Part shown: one piece after another, positions 47,942 to 57,190 of the stretch
Layout: the number at the start of each line of letters is the position of its first letter
How positions within the stretch are numbered: position 1 is the stretch's first letter
Origin: a virus
Length of the DNA stretch: 60,533 nucleotides
Reading direction: 5' to 3' (one strand)
Virus record (IMG/VR): IMGVR_UViG_3300021959_009735
Span: 1 to 60,533 of that record
Translations under genes and position numbers: made by a program
Notes under the pieces: model-generated
The model's input: only the letters and a program-made list of their open reading frames with translations
Told to the model about the DNA's origin: nothing
The model's database searches: none

Positions 47942-49891
47942 CTATTTGATTAAGTGAATTGGTTGTGTGCTAACTGTTGAACCGGCAACCAGTCTAACAA
48001 AGTAAGTTCCGCTTACAAGATTGTCTGCGTCTAATCTTATTCTGTAGACATTTCCGGCCATAACAATACTATCGTAGAGAGTTTTCACTTCTCTACCCAT
48101 GATATCATAAACCTTTACTGTAGCATATTCCGTATTTCCAGCCTCAATCTCTACCGTAGTAGTTGGATTGAATGGGTTCGGGTAGACACTACTAATTTTT
48201 ATGCCCTCTGGAAGGGTATCGTCTCTTTCTGCATTCACGCCTGAAGCATTATTATTTGCAATAAAGACGGCTCCGTTTGCAGAAACCGGGATGTCGTCTC
48301 CGTTAATATCTCCCGCTGTGTTCTTAGATCCGAACTCTAGGGCAGACTGTTGGTCATTTCCTGCAAGTACCTGAAAGTATAATCTAATTAGAATTAAATC
48401 GTCGTTTGTAATAATAGGGAAGTTTCCGCCGCTACCATCCATCCCGCCGTAATCCAAAAATCCGTCACCAGGATTGAAATAAAGCATCCATGAGTTAGAT
48501 AAGACGGGGGAGTCCGCCGACAGGAAAGTTAGAATATCTTTGTCGTACTCTAGTCTTAATCCGAATGAGCTAATATTCTGCTCTTTGGTATTAAAGTAAA
48601 CTGGTACCTCGACAACTGCACCGGGAGCAGCTTCTGTATTAGGAACAAATACGGTAATACTATCCCCGTTAGCAAACATCGAGTTGCTCGAAGAACGCTT
48701 ACCTCCTCCTGGAACCGAACCTCCTAGAGAAGTCTGGTTAACGTCTCCGAGAATGACTGTGTAGAAATCCTCCGTCATATCGCTCTGTCCGTTGTAATTG
48801 GCTAGAACGTATGTCCAGTTTGTCCCCTGAGGTTCGAATCCAAGAGGTCCAACCCCAAGAGCTGTGGTAGTTGTAGAGTCTGAGTCTAGGACGTATTTAA
48901 CTGTTTCCGGTTTTACGATCATAAGATCTCTATATCCGCCCTGGCCTAGAGTAGACCAGTTGGTAAACCTGTTTGCATGATATGCATAGTTTGTATATGC
49001 ATCGGCGATCGTAGATGTATGCGAGTGGTTAACGTCAGAGGCAAGAAGCTGTGTGGACGTGTACGTTGTTTTACCGTTTGCATATAGAAGCTGTTTGTAT
49101 GAGTCTGTTGTTGAGAGAGCATTATCAGAATCGATGTCTTCTGTCTTAAATATAAAAGAGAACTCCGTAGTTCCGTCTACAAAGTAACCGTAGTAGTACT
49201 CATAGTATACCATCTCATAATATCCGGAAGTGTTTGTCTTAGTTGGATTACCTCCTAAAACTGTAGTAATATACGTACTTCCTTTATAAAGCTGATATTC
49301 TAAGTTTGTAATACCTTTTTCGGTAGCAATATCTTTAACGTATCCGTAATACTTTCTATGAGGAATATTGACAGCTCCGCCGTGAGATGTAGATCCAATT
49401 GAGATGTCGGCTCCTTGGGCGTTGGACCCAACAGGAGAGTAGGTACCAAAAGAAAAAGCCGTTATGTTAGCTTCATTACTGTACAGGAGGCTATTATGAA
49501 TATTCTTGAATCTTAAACGAACGATAGAGGTATCCGGGAAGGATGTCGTGGTTGAAGCTCCTGTATATACTACACTGACAAGGACCTCATCGTTTGTGGT
49601 ATCGTCGTTGTATGAAATTGTATAGCTTGATCCTATAAGATTTTCAACTTCGTATACGTTTTCAAAAGTATCTCCATCATACGAAATCTTAAACTGAACC
49701 GAGGTAACGTATCCGGTGTATGCCGAACCGTCAAAATAAACTTCTACTTTTGTAGTATCGTTGAACGGAGATGTATCGTATTCATCCGTTAGAACGACCC
49801 ATGGCTTACTCTGGCCGTTTCCTGAGGTTTGAGCGAGTGCTCCAAGTGGTCCTAGGGTAAGCAGTAGGACAAGGGATAAAAATTTTTTCAC
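47942..49891 (-). CDS. T9SS-secreted surface protein with cohesin-like domain
   Basis: The 649-residue protein, started by GTG, has a signal peptide (about 1-21), a beta-rich N-half, two EF-hand-like segments (DIDSDNALSTTDSYKQLLY and SDVNHSHTSTIADAYTNYAY), a cohesin-like domain (about residues 420-540: SITVFVPNTEAAPGAVVEVP, then GLRLEYDKDILTF), and a C-terminal T9SS type A sorting domain (about 568-649: YPNPFNPTTTVEIE, VKVYDIMGREV, ending SGTYFVRLVAG). Such a domain needs the host's Por/T9SS machinery for export to the cell surface. Rare for a phage. Confidence 0.85.
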   Translation of the reverse strand: MKKFLSLVLLLTLGPLGALAQTSGNGQSKPWVVLTDEYDTSPFNDTTKVEVYFDGSAYTGYVTSVQFKISYDGDTFENVYEVENLIGSSYTISYNDDTTNDEVLVSVVYTGASTTTSFPDTSIVRLRFKNIHNSLLYSNEANITAFSFGTYSPVGSNAQGADISIGSTSHGGAVNIPHRKYYGYVKDIATEKGITNLEYQLYKGSTYITTVLGGNPTKTNTSGYYEMVYYEYYYGYFVDGTTEFSFIFKTEDIDSDNALSTTDSYKQLLYANGKTTYTSTQLLASDVNHSHTSTIADAYTNYAYHANRFTNWSTLGQGGYRDLMIVKPETVKYVLDSDSTTTTALGVGPLGFEPQGTNWTYVLANYNGQSDMTEDFYTVILGDVNQTSLGGSVPGGGKRSSSNSMFANGDSITVFVPNTEAAPGAVVEVPVYFNTKEQNISSFGLRLEYDKDILTFLSADSPVLSNSWMLYFNPGDGFLDYGGMDGSGGNFPIITNDDLILIRLYFQVLAGNDQQSALEFGSKNTAGDINGDDIPVSANGAVFIANNNASGVNAERDDTLPEGIKISSVYPNPFNPTTTVEIEAGNTEYATVKVYDIMGREVKTLYDSIVMAGNVYRIRLDADNLVSGTYFVRLVAGSTVSTQPIHLIK

Positions 49892-49941
49892 GTTTGCTAA
49901 TAGTCTATTAAGTGTAACAGGCTATAACTTTTTTAGCAAAC
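49892..49941 (-). promoter_or_regulatory. 5' UTR hairpin before the surface-protein gene
   Basis: A perfect 9-bp inverted repeat GTTTGCTAA/TTAGCAAAC (49941-49933 and 49900-49892) encloses 32 bases and ends at the GTG start. When paired it would bury the translation start, so a translation-control role is possible. An exact CTATTTATA element lies 30 bases upstream (49963-49971). Confidence 0.5.
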
Positions 49942-49962
49942 CTTTAAGCGAAACTATCAGCT

Positions 49963-49971
49963 TATAAATAG
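49963..49971 (-). promoter_or_regulatory. CTATTTATA promoter-like element for the envelope operon
   Basis: An exact copy, about 72 bases before the GTG start of the T9SS surface protein and immediately upstream of the 5' UTR hairpin. Confidence 0.55.
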
Positions 49972-49989
49972 AGTATATATTCCGACTAA

Positions 49990-51714
49990 TTAGTTTTCTC
50001 TCCTTTCATGTCCTTCGTAGTACTGTATTCTATCATGTTTGATAGGCGAAGCTAGTAGTACTCCTCCTTTAATCTTTTTTCTAAACGTTTCTTGAAAGAT
50101 ATGGGACATCCAGGTCTGTTCAAACGGATGATCGAATCTAGTATCGATAAACATTTTTCTGTTACCCTCCTTAGACACAATCACAGGCCAGTTACAATAG
50201 TATACTTCTCCAACTGCATATCCAAGTCCTTCGTAATTCTCTATCCGATCAAACTTAGTTCTAGGAGCGTTTGGATCTGCGCCTGCTTCTGGTAGCTTGT
50301 CGTAATCTGGCCATATCAGGCTTCTAATGTTTTGAGGTACGTTATACCAACTGGTCTGGATGTTATTATCCCAGAAAAGTTCCGTAAATGACAATTTGAG
50401 AAAATCTAATCCTTCTTTTTCTATAATCGTATGAGCCTTACTGAATAGGTCTTCGATAAACATTCTGAATCCCATTCTGCAGAATTTCCCGCTTTGGTCT
50501 ATACCGTTTACTGTCATATCGTCTTCAAAGAAGATCATATAATCAGCATCTGATTCGTTGAAATGATCTGCGGCGATTTGCCTGCCTCCACATATTCCCG
50601 TATTCTTTTCCTGCCCAAGGTACGTAAATCCTCTCGTTTTGCATATCTTCTCATTAGTTCTCTTAGCGTCTACTTCGTTAGAATTATCTATCACGTAAAC
50701 ATTGGATTTTTCGATCCAATCGGGAGTTTTGTCGAACGACTCTAAGACATGTTCTAGCTGTTCGGGAAAGTTGAACGTTAGTATGTAGGTACTTGTTTTA
50801 AGGTTGGTAAGGCTTTTTCTCTTTTTTGCGTACCTTTTACCAGTAGTCTCTATCTCGTGGTCTGAATCTCCTCTGTTTATTCCCTCTTTGGTAGCAACTG
50901 CAAGCCCGTTCTTTACATTTTCAAAAAAAGTAGATAAAAGGCCATTTTGGTCTATATCAAAATAATCAACCGTCGAACTATGTCGATAAACTAGTATAGA
51001 GAAAATAGATTCCTCCGTACCCATTAATCCTTCACTTAGAGATCTATTAAGATATCCATAGTAGAGATTATTTATTTCCTCTACCGTGTCTTTAGGGCCT
51101 CCAAAAAATCCTCCTCTGGCTACTCTTTTGACAGTTGCTCCAGCATACTCATTTAACTTATCGTACTCAAAACCATGTACCTCTTTATTAGCCTCGTACG
51201 GAAAACAAATGAAGGAAAACTTAGAGACTATGCTTGGTATTTTTTCAAGAACTTTATCGTGGGTAAAATACCCCGGATGCACTGTATTCGCTATACCGGC
51301 GTCAATCCAAAATAGGTACTCTGAGTTGAACTTTTCTAGAATTCTAGCATCGTTAAGAAGAAACATTTTCGACATAACAACCGGATTGTACATATCCAGT
51401 TGTGCCTGGGTTGAGTCTGGAAGCCAGGAAGCTTGATTATACCATTTAGGATCTGTTCTAATTTTTTGAATTCGGTCGTAGAAAGATTCCTTAAACCAGT
51501 CGAGTTTTCTGAGTATGAACTGAGTATTGTGGGGTACTCTTCTCTCTTCTACAAAACTCTTTAGGTGCTCATCTCCAAATATAATAAAATTACAATCTGT
51601 CTCTAGAAGCGAACTTAGACGGTTATAATACTGGTTACGAGAGCGTGCCCAATCTTTCGATAACTCACCTCTACCAATATCCCAAAAACCTGTTACCAGT
51701 GTAACTTTACTCAT
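49990..51714 (-). CDS. Two-domain glycosyltransferase (HtrL/YibB-like plus GT2)
   Basis: Residues 1-280 resemble HtrL/YibB: VTLVTGFWDIGRGELSKDWA, YLFWIDAGIANTV, and LMGTEESIFSIL. Residues about 300-574 are a GT2 domain: STYILTFNFPEQLEHVLESF, a IDNSNEVDAKR region and YMIFFEDDMTVNG, whose EDD fits the DxD site. The two domains may add sugars in sequence. The gene ends an operon of three glycosyltransferases. Confidence 0.8.
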   Translation of the reverse strand: MSKVTLVTGFWDIGRGELSKDWARSRNQYYNRLSSLLETDCNFIIFGDEHLKSFVEERRVPHNTQFILRKLDWFKESFYDRIQKIRTDPKWYNQASWLPDSTQAQLDMYNPVVMSKMFLLNDARILEKFNSEYLFWIDAGIANTVHPGYFTHDKVLEKIPSIVSKFSFICFPYEANKEVHGFEYDKLNEYAGATVKRVARGGFFGGPKDTVEEINNLYYGYLNRSLSEGLMGTEESIFSILVYRHSSTVDYFDIDQNGLLSTFFENVKNGLAVATKEGINRGDSDHEIETTGKRYAKKRKSLTNLKTSTYILTFNFPEQLEHVLESFDKTPDWIEKSNVYVIDNSNEVDAKRTNEKICKTRGFTYLGQEKNTGICGGRQIAADHFNESDADYMIFFEDDMTVNGIDQSGKFCRMGFRMFIEDLFSKAHTIIEKEGLDFLKLSFTELFWDNNIQTSWYNVPQNIRSLIWPDYDKLPEAGADPNAPRTKFDRIENYEGLGYAVGEVYYCNWPVIVSKEGNRKMFIDTRFDHPFEQTWMSHIFQETFRKKIKGGVLLASPIKHDRIQYYEGHERREN

Positions 51715-52963
51715 CGACGTTTACTTTGATAGATACAACTTCTCTTTTGCCCCACCCTTTAGATTTACTATGAGGCCACACAACCCAGCGGTCAGGAAGT
51801 TCACCTATGAACTCTCTGTAAATTGTGACGAACTCTCCAGATTTTTTAAGTAATCTGTTAATTTCTTTTTCATCAGCATCTTTTCGATATATGGGTGTGC
51901 CGTCTTCTTTTTCGAAAACGACTGCCCAGAAATCATAGTCATCCTCCGGAAAGATACTTTTATGGACATCTAAATAGTGGGCAAACCTCTTAAGGAAAGA
52001 TGCATCGTATTCCTCTTCTGTTTCAAACGTAGGGTTAGGTGGATATTCGAACTCAAGAGTATGTTGCTGGACGCTTCGGTCTTTGAATCTTATCCCAGCA
52101 TATCTTTCGTAATCCTGTATAGTTCGGTCTGTTCCGAGACCATACTTTTCTAGAGGAATAGGAGTACCTGTATCAACTCCTAAAAGTTCTCTCATTTTTT
52201 TATGGGTAGCTTTATTTTTTTCTACCCATTCATTATCGTCCCAGTGCTTAGTTCTACCTTCTCTGGTGTATTCATGCCAGGCAATAATCTTATGTGGATG
52301 GTAGATATCGTATCCGTGCGTATACGATCTAAGCGCTAGAGAAATTTCCTCGCCGTGGAAGTAGTATTCAGGATCATGAGGCACTTCTCTGCAATGAGTT
52401 CCGGATGTAAACGTAAAATGAGCTGAGTAAAATCTCCCAGGAACAGGCTTATCTATTTCGTCCCACTCTTCAATAGTGCCAGGTCTGAAAAATACTACCC
52501 CTTCTGGGGTAAATCTATCGAAATGCATCTTCCAAGGATGTTCGGATCTTCCTAGAGGGTCATTTTTAGGATCGTAAGAAGGGATATAGGCAGTAAGAAG
52601 TGGTTTTTCAACACCATCTTTTCGTAGACCTTCGTACATATTAATTAATTCAGTATCCCAACCTTGGATAAATCTATGGTGAGAATCCAGCTGTAGAGTG
52701 TATTTCTGACCTCTGTACTGCTGTTGAATTAAATTGCGGGCCCAGCAGGCACCCTCTGATTCAGAGTAGGGAATATCTAAAATAATCACTCTTTCATCAT
52801 TAACATATTCATCTAACGTATCCCATTTGTCGTCAGAAGAGTGCTGCCAGGCCACGCAAACTTTAAGATTGTCAGGTTTATCTGCTTTCTCAAACAGATC
52901 TTTTAGAGTTGGCCTGAGTTCAGGGTCTCTATAACTGGCAATCTGTACAAATATTTTACTCAT
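51707..52963 (-). CDS. GlcNAc-transferase-like glycosyltransferase (PF11397 type)
   Basis: IFVQIASYRDPELRPTLKDL is the start signature of the GlcNAc family. Then YTLQLDSHHRFIQGWD with a metal-binding DSH replaces the DxD, HCREVPHDPEYYFHGEEISL and DIYHPHKIIAWHEYTR complete the conserved blocks. In eukaryotic parasites this family modifies proteins (Skp1). Here it would add GlcNAc or a related sugar to a phage or host protein or glycan. The length (418) is normal. Confidence 0.8.
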   Translation of the reverse strand: MSKIFVQIASYRDPELRPTLKDLFEKADKPDNLKVCVAWQHSSDDKWDTLDEYVNDERVIILDIPYSESEGACWARNLIQQQYRGQKYTLQLDSHHRFIQGWDTELINMYEGLRKDGVEKPLLTAYIPSYDPKNDPLGRSEHPWKMHFDRFTPEGVVFFRPGTIEEWDEIDKPVPGRFYSAHFTFTSGTHCREVPHDPEYYFHGEEISLALRSYTHGYDIYHPHKIIAWHEYTREGRTKHWDDNEWVEKNKATHKKMRELLGVDTGTPIPLEKYGLGTDRTIQDYERYAGIRFKDRSVQQHTLEFEYPPNPTFETEEEYDASFLKRFAHYLDVHKSIFPEDDYDFWAVVFEKEDGTPIYRKDADEKEINRLLKKSGEFVTIYREFIGELPDRWVVWPHSKSKGWGKREVVSIKVNVDE

Positions 52964-53868
52964 AAAAACAGTTTATAGAATGAATCGCTACCTGGGGGTG
53001 CTCCAAGATGGTTAGGTTCATCAGGCTCATCGTGACTCCAGTAATTGAAAGGTAGATATCCCTGATCAGAGAAATTATCCACAAACACTCCAGAAAGTAC
53101 TTCTTCTTCTAAAGATAAGACATCTTCATCAAATAGGCAATCTACAACTTTATTAACTTTTTCACAAAATTCAACTACAGTTTTTTTCCTACCACCGAAC
53201 AATCCTCCAACAATATGAGTTACCTTTTCCTTATCGAAAAAATTCGTCAGCTCCGCTGGGCGATGGTACCAGCCATCTAATCCTAGAAATGTTAAATCTT
53301 TAGAAGTTTTTTTTAAAAGTTTAGGAAAGAAATCAGGGTTACTGATAGAGCTTTTATTCTGTGGCCATAATCTGGTCTCATCTGGTTTAGTATGGAGTTC
53401 CATTCCTCCAAGACTATATGGAATAAGTCCGTGATGAAATAGTCCCCCATCTACCCAGTAGAAGTACTCTGTGTCAAAAAGCCCTTCTTTAATAGTACGG
53501 TCTAAAAACTGTGTCTTAGAAAGACAGATATGATGGTTCCTGTCGTTACGTATATACGGTACACCTTCTATTAAACCTTTCTTATCTATAATGCCTTGTT
53601 TTTCTTTAAGGTTGTAAATACTATTAGAATGCCTATATGTGTTAAGATCGTGTATGATTATTTTATAATTTGTAAAATCATGTATCTTAAAATATTCTTG
53701 AAGTTGTTCACCTGTATGTTTCTCCGTAAATACAACAATATTAGAATTTAAAAAGAGTAGGTTGGTAAACGGTGCCAGATAGTGGTCCCAACTGTAACCT
53801 CTTCCTCCAATCCTAGAATAGGGAGAACAGTTATACAAACAAGTGACTATAGTTGTGTTCTTAGTCAT
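52960..53868 (-). CDS. HtrL/YibB-like glycosyltransferase
   Basis: A second HtrL/YibB-type protein: TTIVTCLYNCSPYSRIGGRG at the start, TEYFYWVDGGLFHHGLIPYS in the middle and VGGLFGGRKKTVVEF, equivalent to the segments in the 574-residue protein next door. The 302 residues are a single domain. The gene starts 18 bases after the ribonucleotide reductase stop and overlaps the GlcNAc transferase gene by 4 bases. Confidence 0.75.
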   Translation of the reverse strand: MTKNTTIVTCLYNCSPYSRIGGRGYSWDHYLAPFTNLLFLNSNIVVFTEKHTGEQLQEYFKIHDFTNYKIIIHDLNTYRHSNSIYNLKEKQGIIDKKGLIEGVPYIRNDRNHHICLSKTQFLDRTIKEGLFDTEYFYWVDGGLFHHGLIPYSLGGMELHTKPDETRLWPQNKSSISNPDFFPKLLKKTSKDLTFLGLDGWYHRPAELTNFFDKEKVTHIVGGLFGGRKKTVVEFCEKVNKVVDCLFDEDVLSLEEEVLSGVFVDNFSDQGYLPFNYWSHDEPDEPNHLGAPPGSDSFYKLFL

Positions 53869-53886
53869 ATAAAAAAGAAGTACCTA

Positions 53887-55740
53887 TTAAACTACTTCAC
53901 ATCCATCGGCTGCACAGGCAAGCTCTCCAGACAAATCTGTATTGTCTGTAAGTTCGACGATCTTGGTTAGATCTACAGCCTTGAGATGTGTAATTAGCTC
54001 ATCGTATGTTTCTTTATCCGTATCTTCGAATGGAGCCTGTTTGTAAGTTCCACCGTGATAGGGAAGTACTGAGAGTCCGTTGAAGGTTTCTCTGTTCTCC
54101 CAAATCCATTTTCCGACCAAATCCCATTCGTCATCTTTAACCGAAATGGTTGCAGAAACATTATGGGTATTTTGACCGTCGATGTGTCCGGGACGGACCC
54201 ACTCTGTATTCCATCTCTTAACTCTTTCGAGGAAGTCTACGACTTCTTCTGTACGAAGAATGGAACCCTCTGGTGCTTTCTGCGGAATAGAAATAACGGC
54301 CTGATCGTGCGGGCGGAAGAATTCATCTTCTACAAGCTCCGGATGGTTATCGGCCAGGTACTGGTAGATCGATTCGTTCTTTCCAACTCTAATTCTACGG
54401 ATGTAGTAGTCGTTATGCCATGCATGAATACCTGAGGAGCTACCGAGAACAAGGCTAGATGTACCGGACGGCTTAACCGTAGTAGTACGTGCTGCAGGAT
54501 TAATCTCTACAATCTCTGCAATTCTCTGATTCTCTTCTTTTACATGCTCGGCTGCTTCTGTAAGGTCAAGATCGGCACATTTATTTGAACCAATACCGGT
54601 CATACCTACTCCGATGAGAGCATCCTTTTCTGTAGTTCTCTTCCAAATGTTTCTCAGGTAGTGGAAGTCTGTATAGGTAGCCTGAAGTGTTCCGATGAAT
54701 GCTGCAGCTCTTGCTCTTGCATTTAGATCTTCCTGATCAACGACTGTAGAAGCATTGATCTCTGTTAGGTTACAAAACTGGTAAGGGCGAAGTCCGATCT
54801 CACAGCATGGGTTTGTACCCCAATCTTTATCGTATGAGAAGTAGAGACCGGGTTCTCCCGAACCACTATTTTTAACTTTCTCCCAAATCTCTAAGAATCT
54901 TTCGTGAGTGATCTTATGACGAAGGATAACAGCGGAGTTATTTGATCTTCCTCTCTGAGCGTTTGTCTCCCACCAGTTTCCAAACTTGCAGGTGAGCATA
55001 TCTTCATCATCGATGGAGAATAAAGAAATGAGAGCAGCGCGGCGGATCCCTCCGGCTAAGACTGCGTCCGCAATGTAGCAGACGATATCGTGTACCTCTA
55101 GGGTTGTTAGTTTATCTCCTACCTCTTTAGCATCCAGTACACTTTTTATATTGTGGATACAGTCTTTGAGGGGCTGTGGACCGGGGGCTTTTCCGCCGCT
55201 TGTTACCAGAATCGCACCTTTTGGGCGAATATCAGAGAAGTCAAAGAGGGGAGTCGACTTGCCTTCAAAGTAAGCACGGAACAATACTTTGATTGCATCG
55301 GCCCAGCCTTCGATAGAATCTCCGATCAAGAAGCGTCTAGTCCTGTCTAGAGGCTTTCTGATTACTGGTAGCTGCTCTACATGATGCTTCTGGACGGAGT
55401 ACCCTACTCCTGTTCCGCCAAGAAGCAAAAACATAATCTCAGGAAATACATCAATATGATCGATGGGTGCATACGCACAATTATATACTCTGTTCGGAGA
55501 AATTTCAATCGGCTTGCCGCCAAACTGAAGAGATCTCATTGAGGGTAGCACTTTCTTATCGTATACAAACTTGTATACTTCTTCGATCTCATCCTTGAGC
55601 TGTGGATGAGTATTTTGGTGCATTTCTTTATTTCGCGTAACAAGTTCATTCCAGTCTTCTCTGCGCTGCAGGTATGGGTTGTACTTTGCGTACTTCATGT
55701 AGACTGTGATGTCCGATAAGATCTGGCTGCTAATTTCCAT
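53887..55740 (-). CDS. nrdJ: Adenosylcobalamin-dependent (class II) ribonucleotide reductase, monomeric
   Basis: It reduces ribonucleotides to deoxyribonucleotides with coenzyme B12 and no oxygen. The LPSMRSLQFGG start and the catalytic set match Lactobacillus RTPR: C88 and C323 are the redox pair, and N310-P-C312-C-E314 is the radical site, with the 312-323 spacing equal to 408-419. C609 and C614 are the C-terminal shuttle Cys. At 617 residues it is about 120 shorter than RTPR. It needs host cobalamin or uptake. The phage thioredoxin at 44.5 kb may be the reductant. Confidence 0.93.
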   Translation of the reverse strand: MEISSQILSDITVYMKYAKYNPYLQRREDWNELVTRNKEMHQNTHPQLKDEIEEVYKFVYDKKVLPSMRSLQFGGKPIEISPNRVYNCAYAPIDHIDVFPEIMFLLLGGTGVGYSVQKHHVEQLPVIRKPLDRTRRFLIGDSIEGWADAIKVLFRAYFEGKSTPLFDFSDIRPKGAILVTSGGKAPGPQPLKDCIHNIKSVLDAKEVGDKLTTLEVHDIVCYIADAVLAGGIRRAALISLFSIDDEDMLTCKFGNWWETNAQRGRSNNSAVILRHKITHERFLEIWEKVKNSGSGEPGLYFSYDKDWGTNPCCEIGLRPYQFCNLTEINASTVVDQEDLNARARAAAFIGTLQATYTDFHYLRNIWKRTTEKDALIGVGMTGIGSNKCADLDLTEAAEHVKEENQRIAEIVEINPAARTTTVKPSGTSSLVLGSSSGIHAWHNDYYIRRIRVGKNESIYQYLADNHPELVEDEFFRPHDQAVISIPQKAPEGSILRTEEVVDFLERVKRWNTEWVRPGHIDGQNTHNVSATISVKDDEWDLVGKWIWENRETFNGLSVLPYHGGTYKQAPFEDTDKETYDELITHLKAVDLTKIVELTDNTDLSGELACAADGCEVV

Positions 55741-55783
55741 TTAGTATAGTATTATTAAGGTTGCAAATGCTTGATTGGGTTTA

Positions 55784-55791
55784 ATAAATAG
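55784..55791 (-). promoter_or_regulatory. CTATTTAT promoter-like element upstream of the reductase gene
   Basis: CTATTTATT on the coding strand (last base T, not A), about 43 bases before the reductase ATG and directly after the helicase gene. Confidence 0.4.
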
Positions 55792-55800
55792 AATATATAT

Positions 55801-57153
55801 CTAACCTTGAGCCTGTTCTAGAGAGAAAAATTTTCGTGCTACTTCCTGGTATGGTTTTTCCTCTTTATTCAAGAGATTATCCATATCCATCTCACCTAGA
55901 AGGTTAATATGCCCATTGTTTGTATCCATCTCAAGGTCGTATGTCATACCGTCCATGCCGTATCGATTTTTCATAACATGCATGCGGCCTGTTCCCAGAA
56001 CCTTGTCTTCTTTCTTTCTTGAAAGAGATAGACAGATATCAGCAACCATCATCTTATCGTATGATCCTGCCGCCTTGTCGCCCTCGATCACATCGTCCTT
56101 AGCACCCATACGGTTAACCTGGGAAGGTGTTAGGACTGGTATTTTTAATTCTTTGGCGAGACCTTTAGTTGCGATAAACACATCATCGATCTCATCCTTG
56201 CGTTCGGAAAACTTTCTATTTTTAGAAGGAGCTCTCAGGTAATCTACATAGTCGATAATAATCATATCTGGCTTATGTTCCATGTCAACACATTTTTGAA
56301 CGTGAGCCTTGATAGTGCTGATACCTGCAGATTTAGGAGCATACTCTTTTACGATCAAGCTACCTTTAAGATTGTCTACCTGATAATGAACTTCATCTCG
56401 ATGTTTATTCACAATATCAATACTATGTCCGGTAAAGTAGCAGTCAAAGCGCTTTCCAACGTAGTCTTCTCCTAGCTCTAGAGTATAGTAGTTCACCTTG
56501 AACCCTAGCTTGACCGCATGAGCTGCTGCTGCAACCATGAGCCAGGACTTGCCTGCGCCTGGGTTACCGAACATAATAATGAGGTCTCCAGGTCCCCAAC
56601 CACCTTGGGTTGCTTTATTGACCAAAGGCCAAGGAGACGGTACAGCTGGACGGTAGTCCACTCTATATCGAGACTCAATATCTTTATTATATTCGTGGCC
56701 GATATTTTTATCCATACCGGCTTTCATAGCAGATTCAATACGGGACCGGATAGAATCGTAATCTCCTGCATTGAGAAGCTCGGCACTCTCCAAAAGAGCT
56801 TGCTTAAGTTCCTGATTCTTGCAGAAGGTAGTAAACTCTTCTTCAACATACTCTAGATCATCCTGAGATGCTTGGTAGGAGTTGCGTAACTCTTCTTTGA
56901 CGGCTACTTGAAGTACCTCGTTTTCGATCTTTTGAAGTTCTACCTTGAGAACGTCCATGGTGATCGTAGTATGGTATTTATCAAAGTAGGCGTTTACCTG
57001 CTCAATAATCCATTTATGTGAATCGGAATCGAAATAATCTGGTCTGAGTACATCTCTTACGTTGAGCAAAAAGCCTTTGTCCGTAAGAAGAGCACCTAAT
57101 ACTTTTATCTGAAAACCTTTTCCGTACTGCGTTAATTTTTGCAGAGCTGCCAT
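55801..57153 (-). CDS. dnaB: DnaB-type replicative helicase
   Basis: A RecA-fold helicase with Walker A GNPGAGKSWLM (residues 196-206), Walker B region PDMIIIDYVDYLR and the Gln/Arg motifs near VLTPSQVNRMG and GRMHVMKNRYG. The N-terminal part is a DnaB-like dimerisation domain. At 450 residues it has the length of phage gp41/DnaB-like helicases. A GIY-YIG gene separates it from the exonuclease gene. No helicase-loader gene is seen in this window. Confidence 0.9.
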   Translation of the reverse strand: MAALQKLTQYGKGFQIKVLGALLTDKGFLLNVRDVLRPDYFDSDSHKWIIEQVNAYFDKYHTTITMDVLKVELQKIENEVLQVAVKEELRNSYQASQDDLEYVEEEFTTFCKNQELKQALLESAELLNAGDYDSIRSRIESAMKAGMDKNIGHEYNKDIESRYRVDYRPAVPSPWPLVNKATQGGWGPGDLIIMFGNPGAGKSWLMVAAAAHAVKLGFKVNYYTLELGEDYVGKRFDCYFTGHSIDIVNKHRDEVHYQVDNLKGSLIVKEYAPKSAGISTIKAHVQKCVDMEHKPDMIIIDYVDYLRAPSKNRKFSERKDEIDDVFIATKGLAKELKIPVLTPSQVNRMGAKDDVIEGDKAAGSYDKMMVADICLSLSRKKEDKVLGTGRMHVMKNRYGMDGMTYDLEMDTNNGHINLLGEMDMDNLLNKEEKPYQEVARKFFSLEQAQG

Positions 57154-57190
57154 TTATTTATCCTTTGTTCATAACTTTTAATTTAAAACC

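Noticed and set aside
55741-55800. Cobalamin riboswitch before the class II reductase
   Set aside because: The intergenic region is only about 60 bases and has no B12-box-like sequence or room for the fold; it holds only a promoter-like element.
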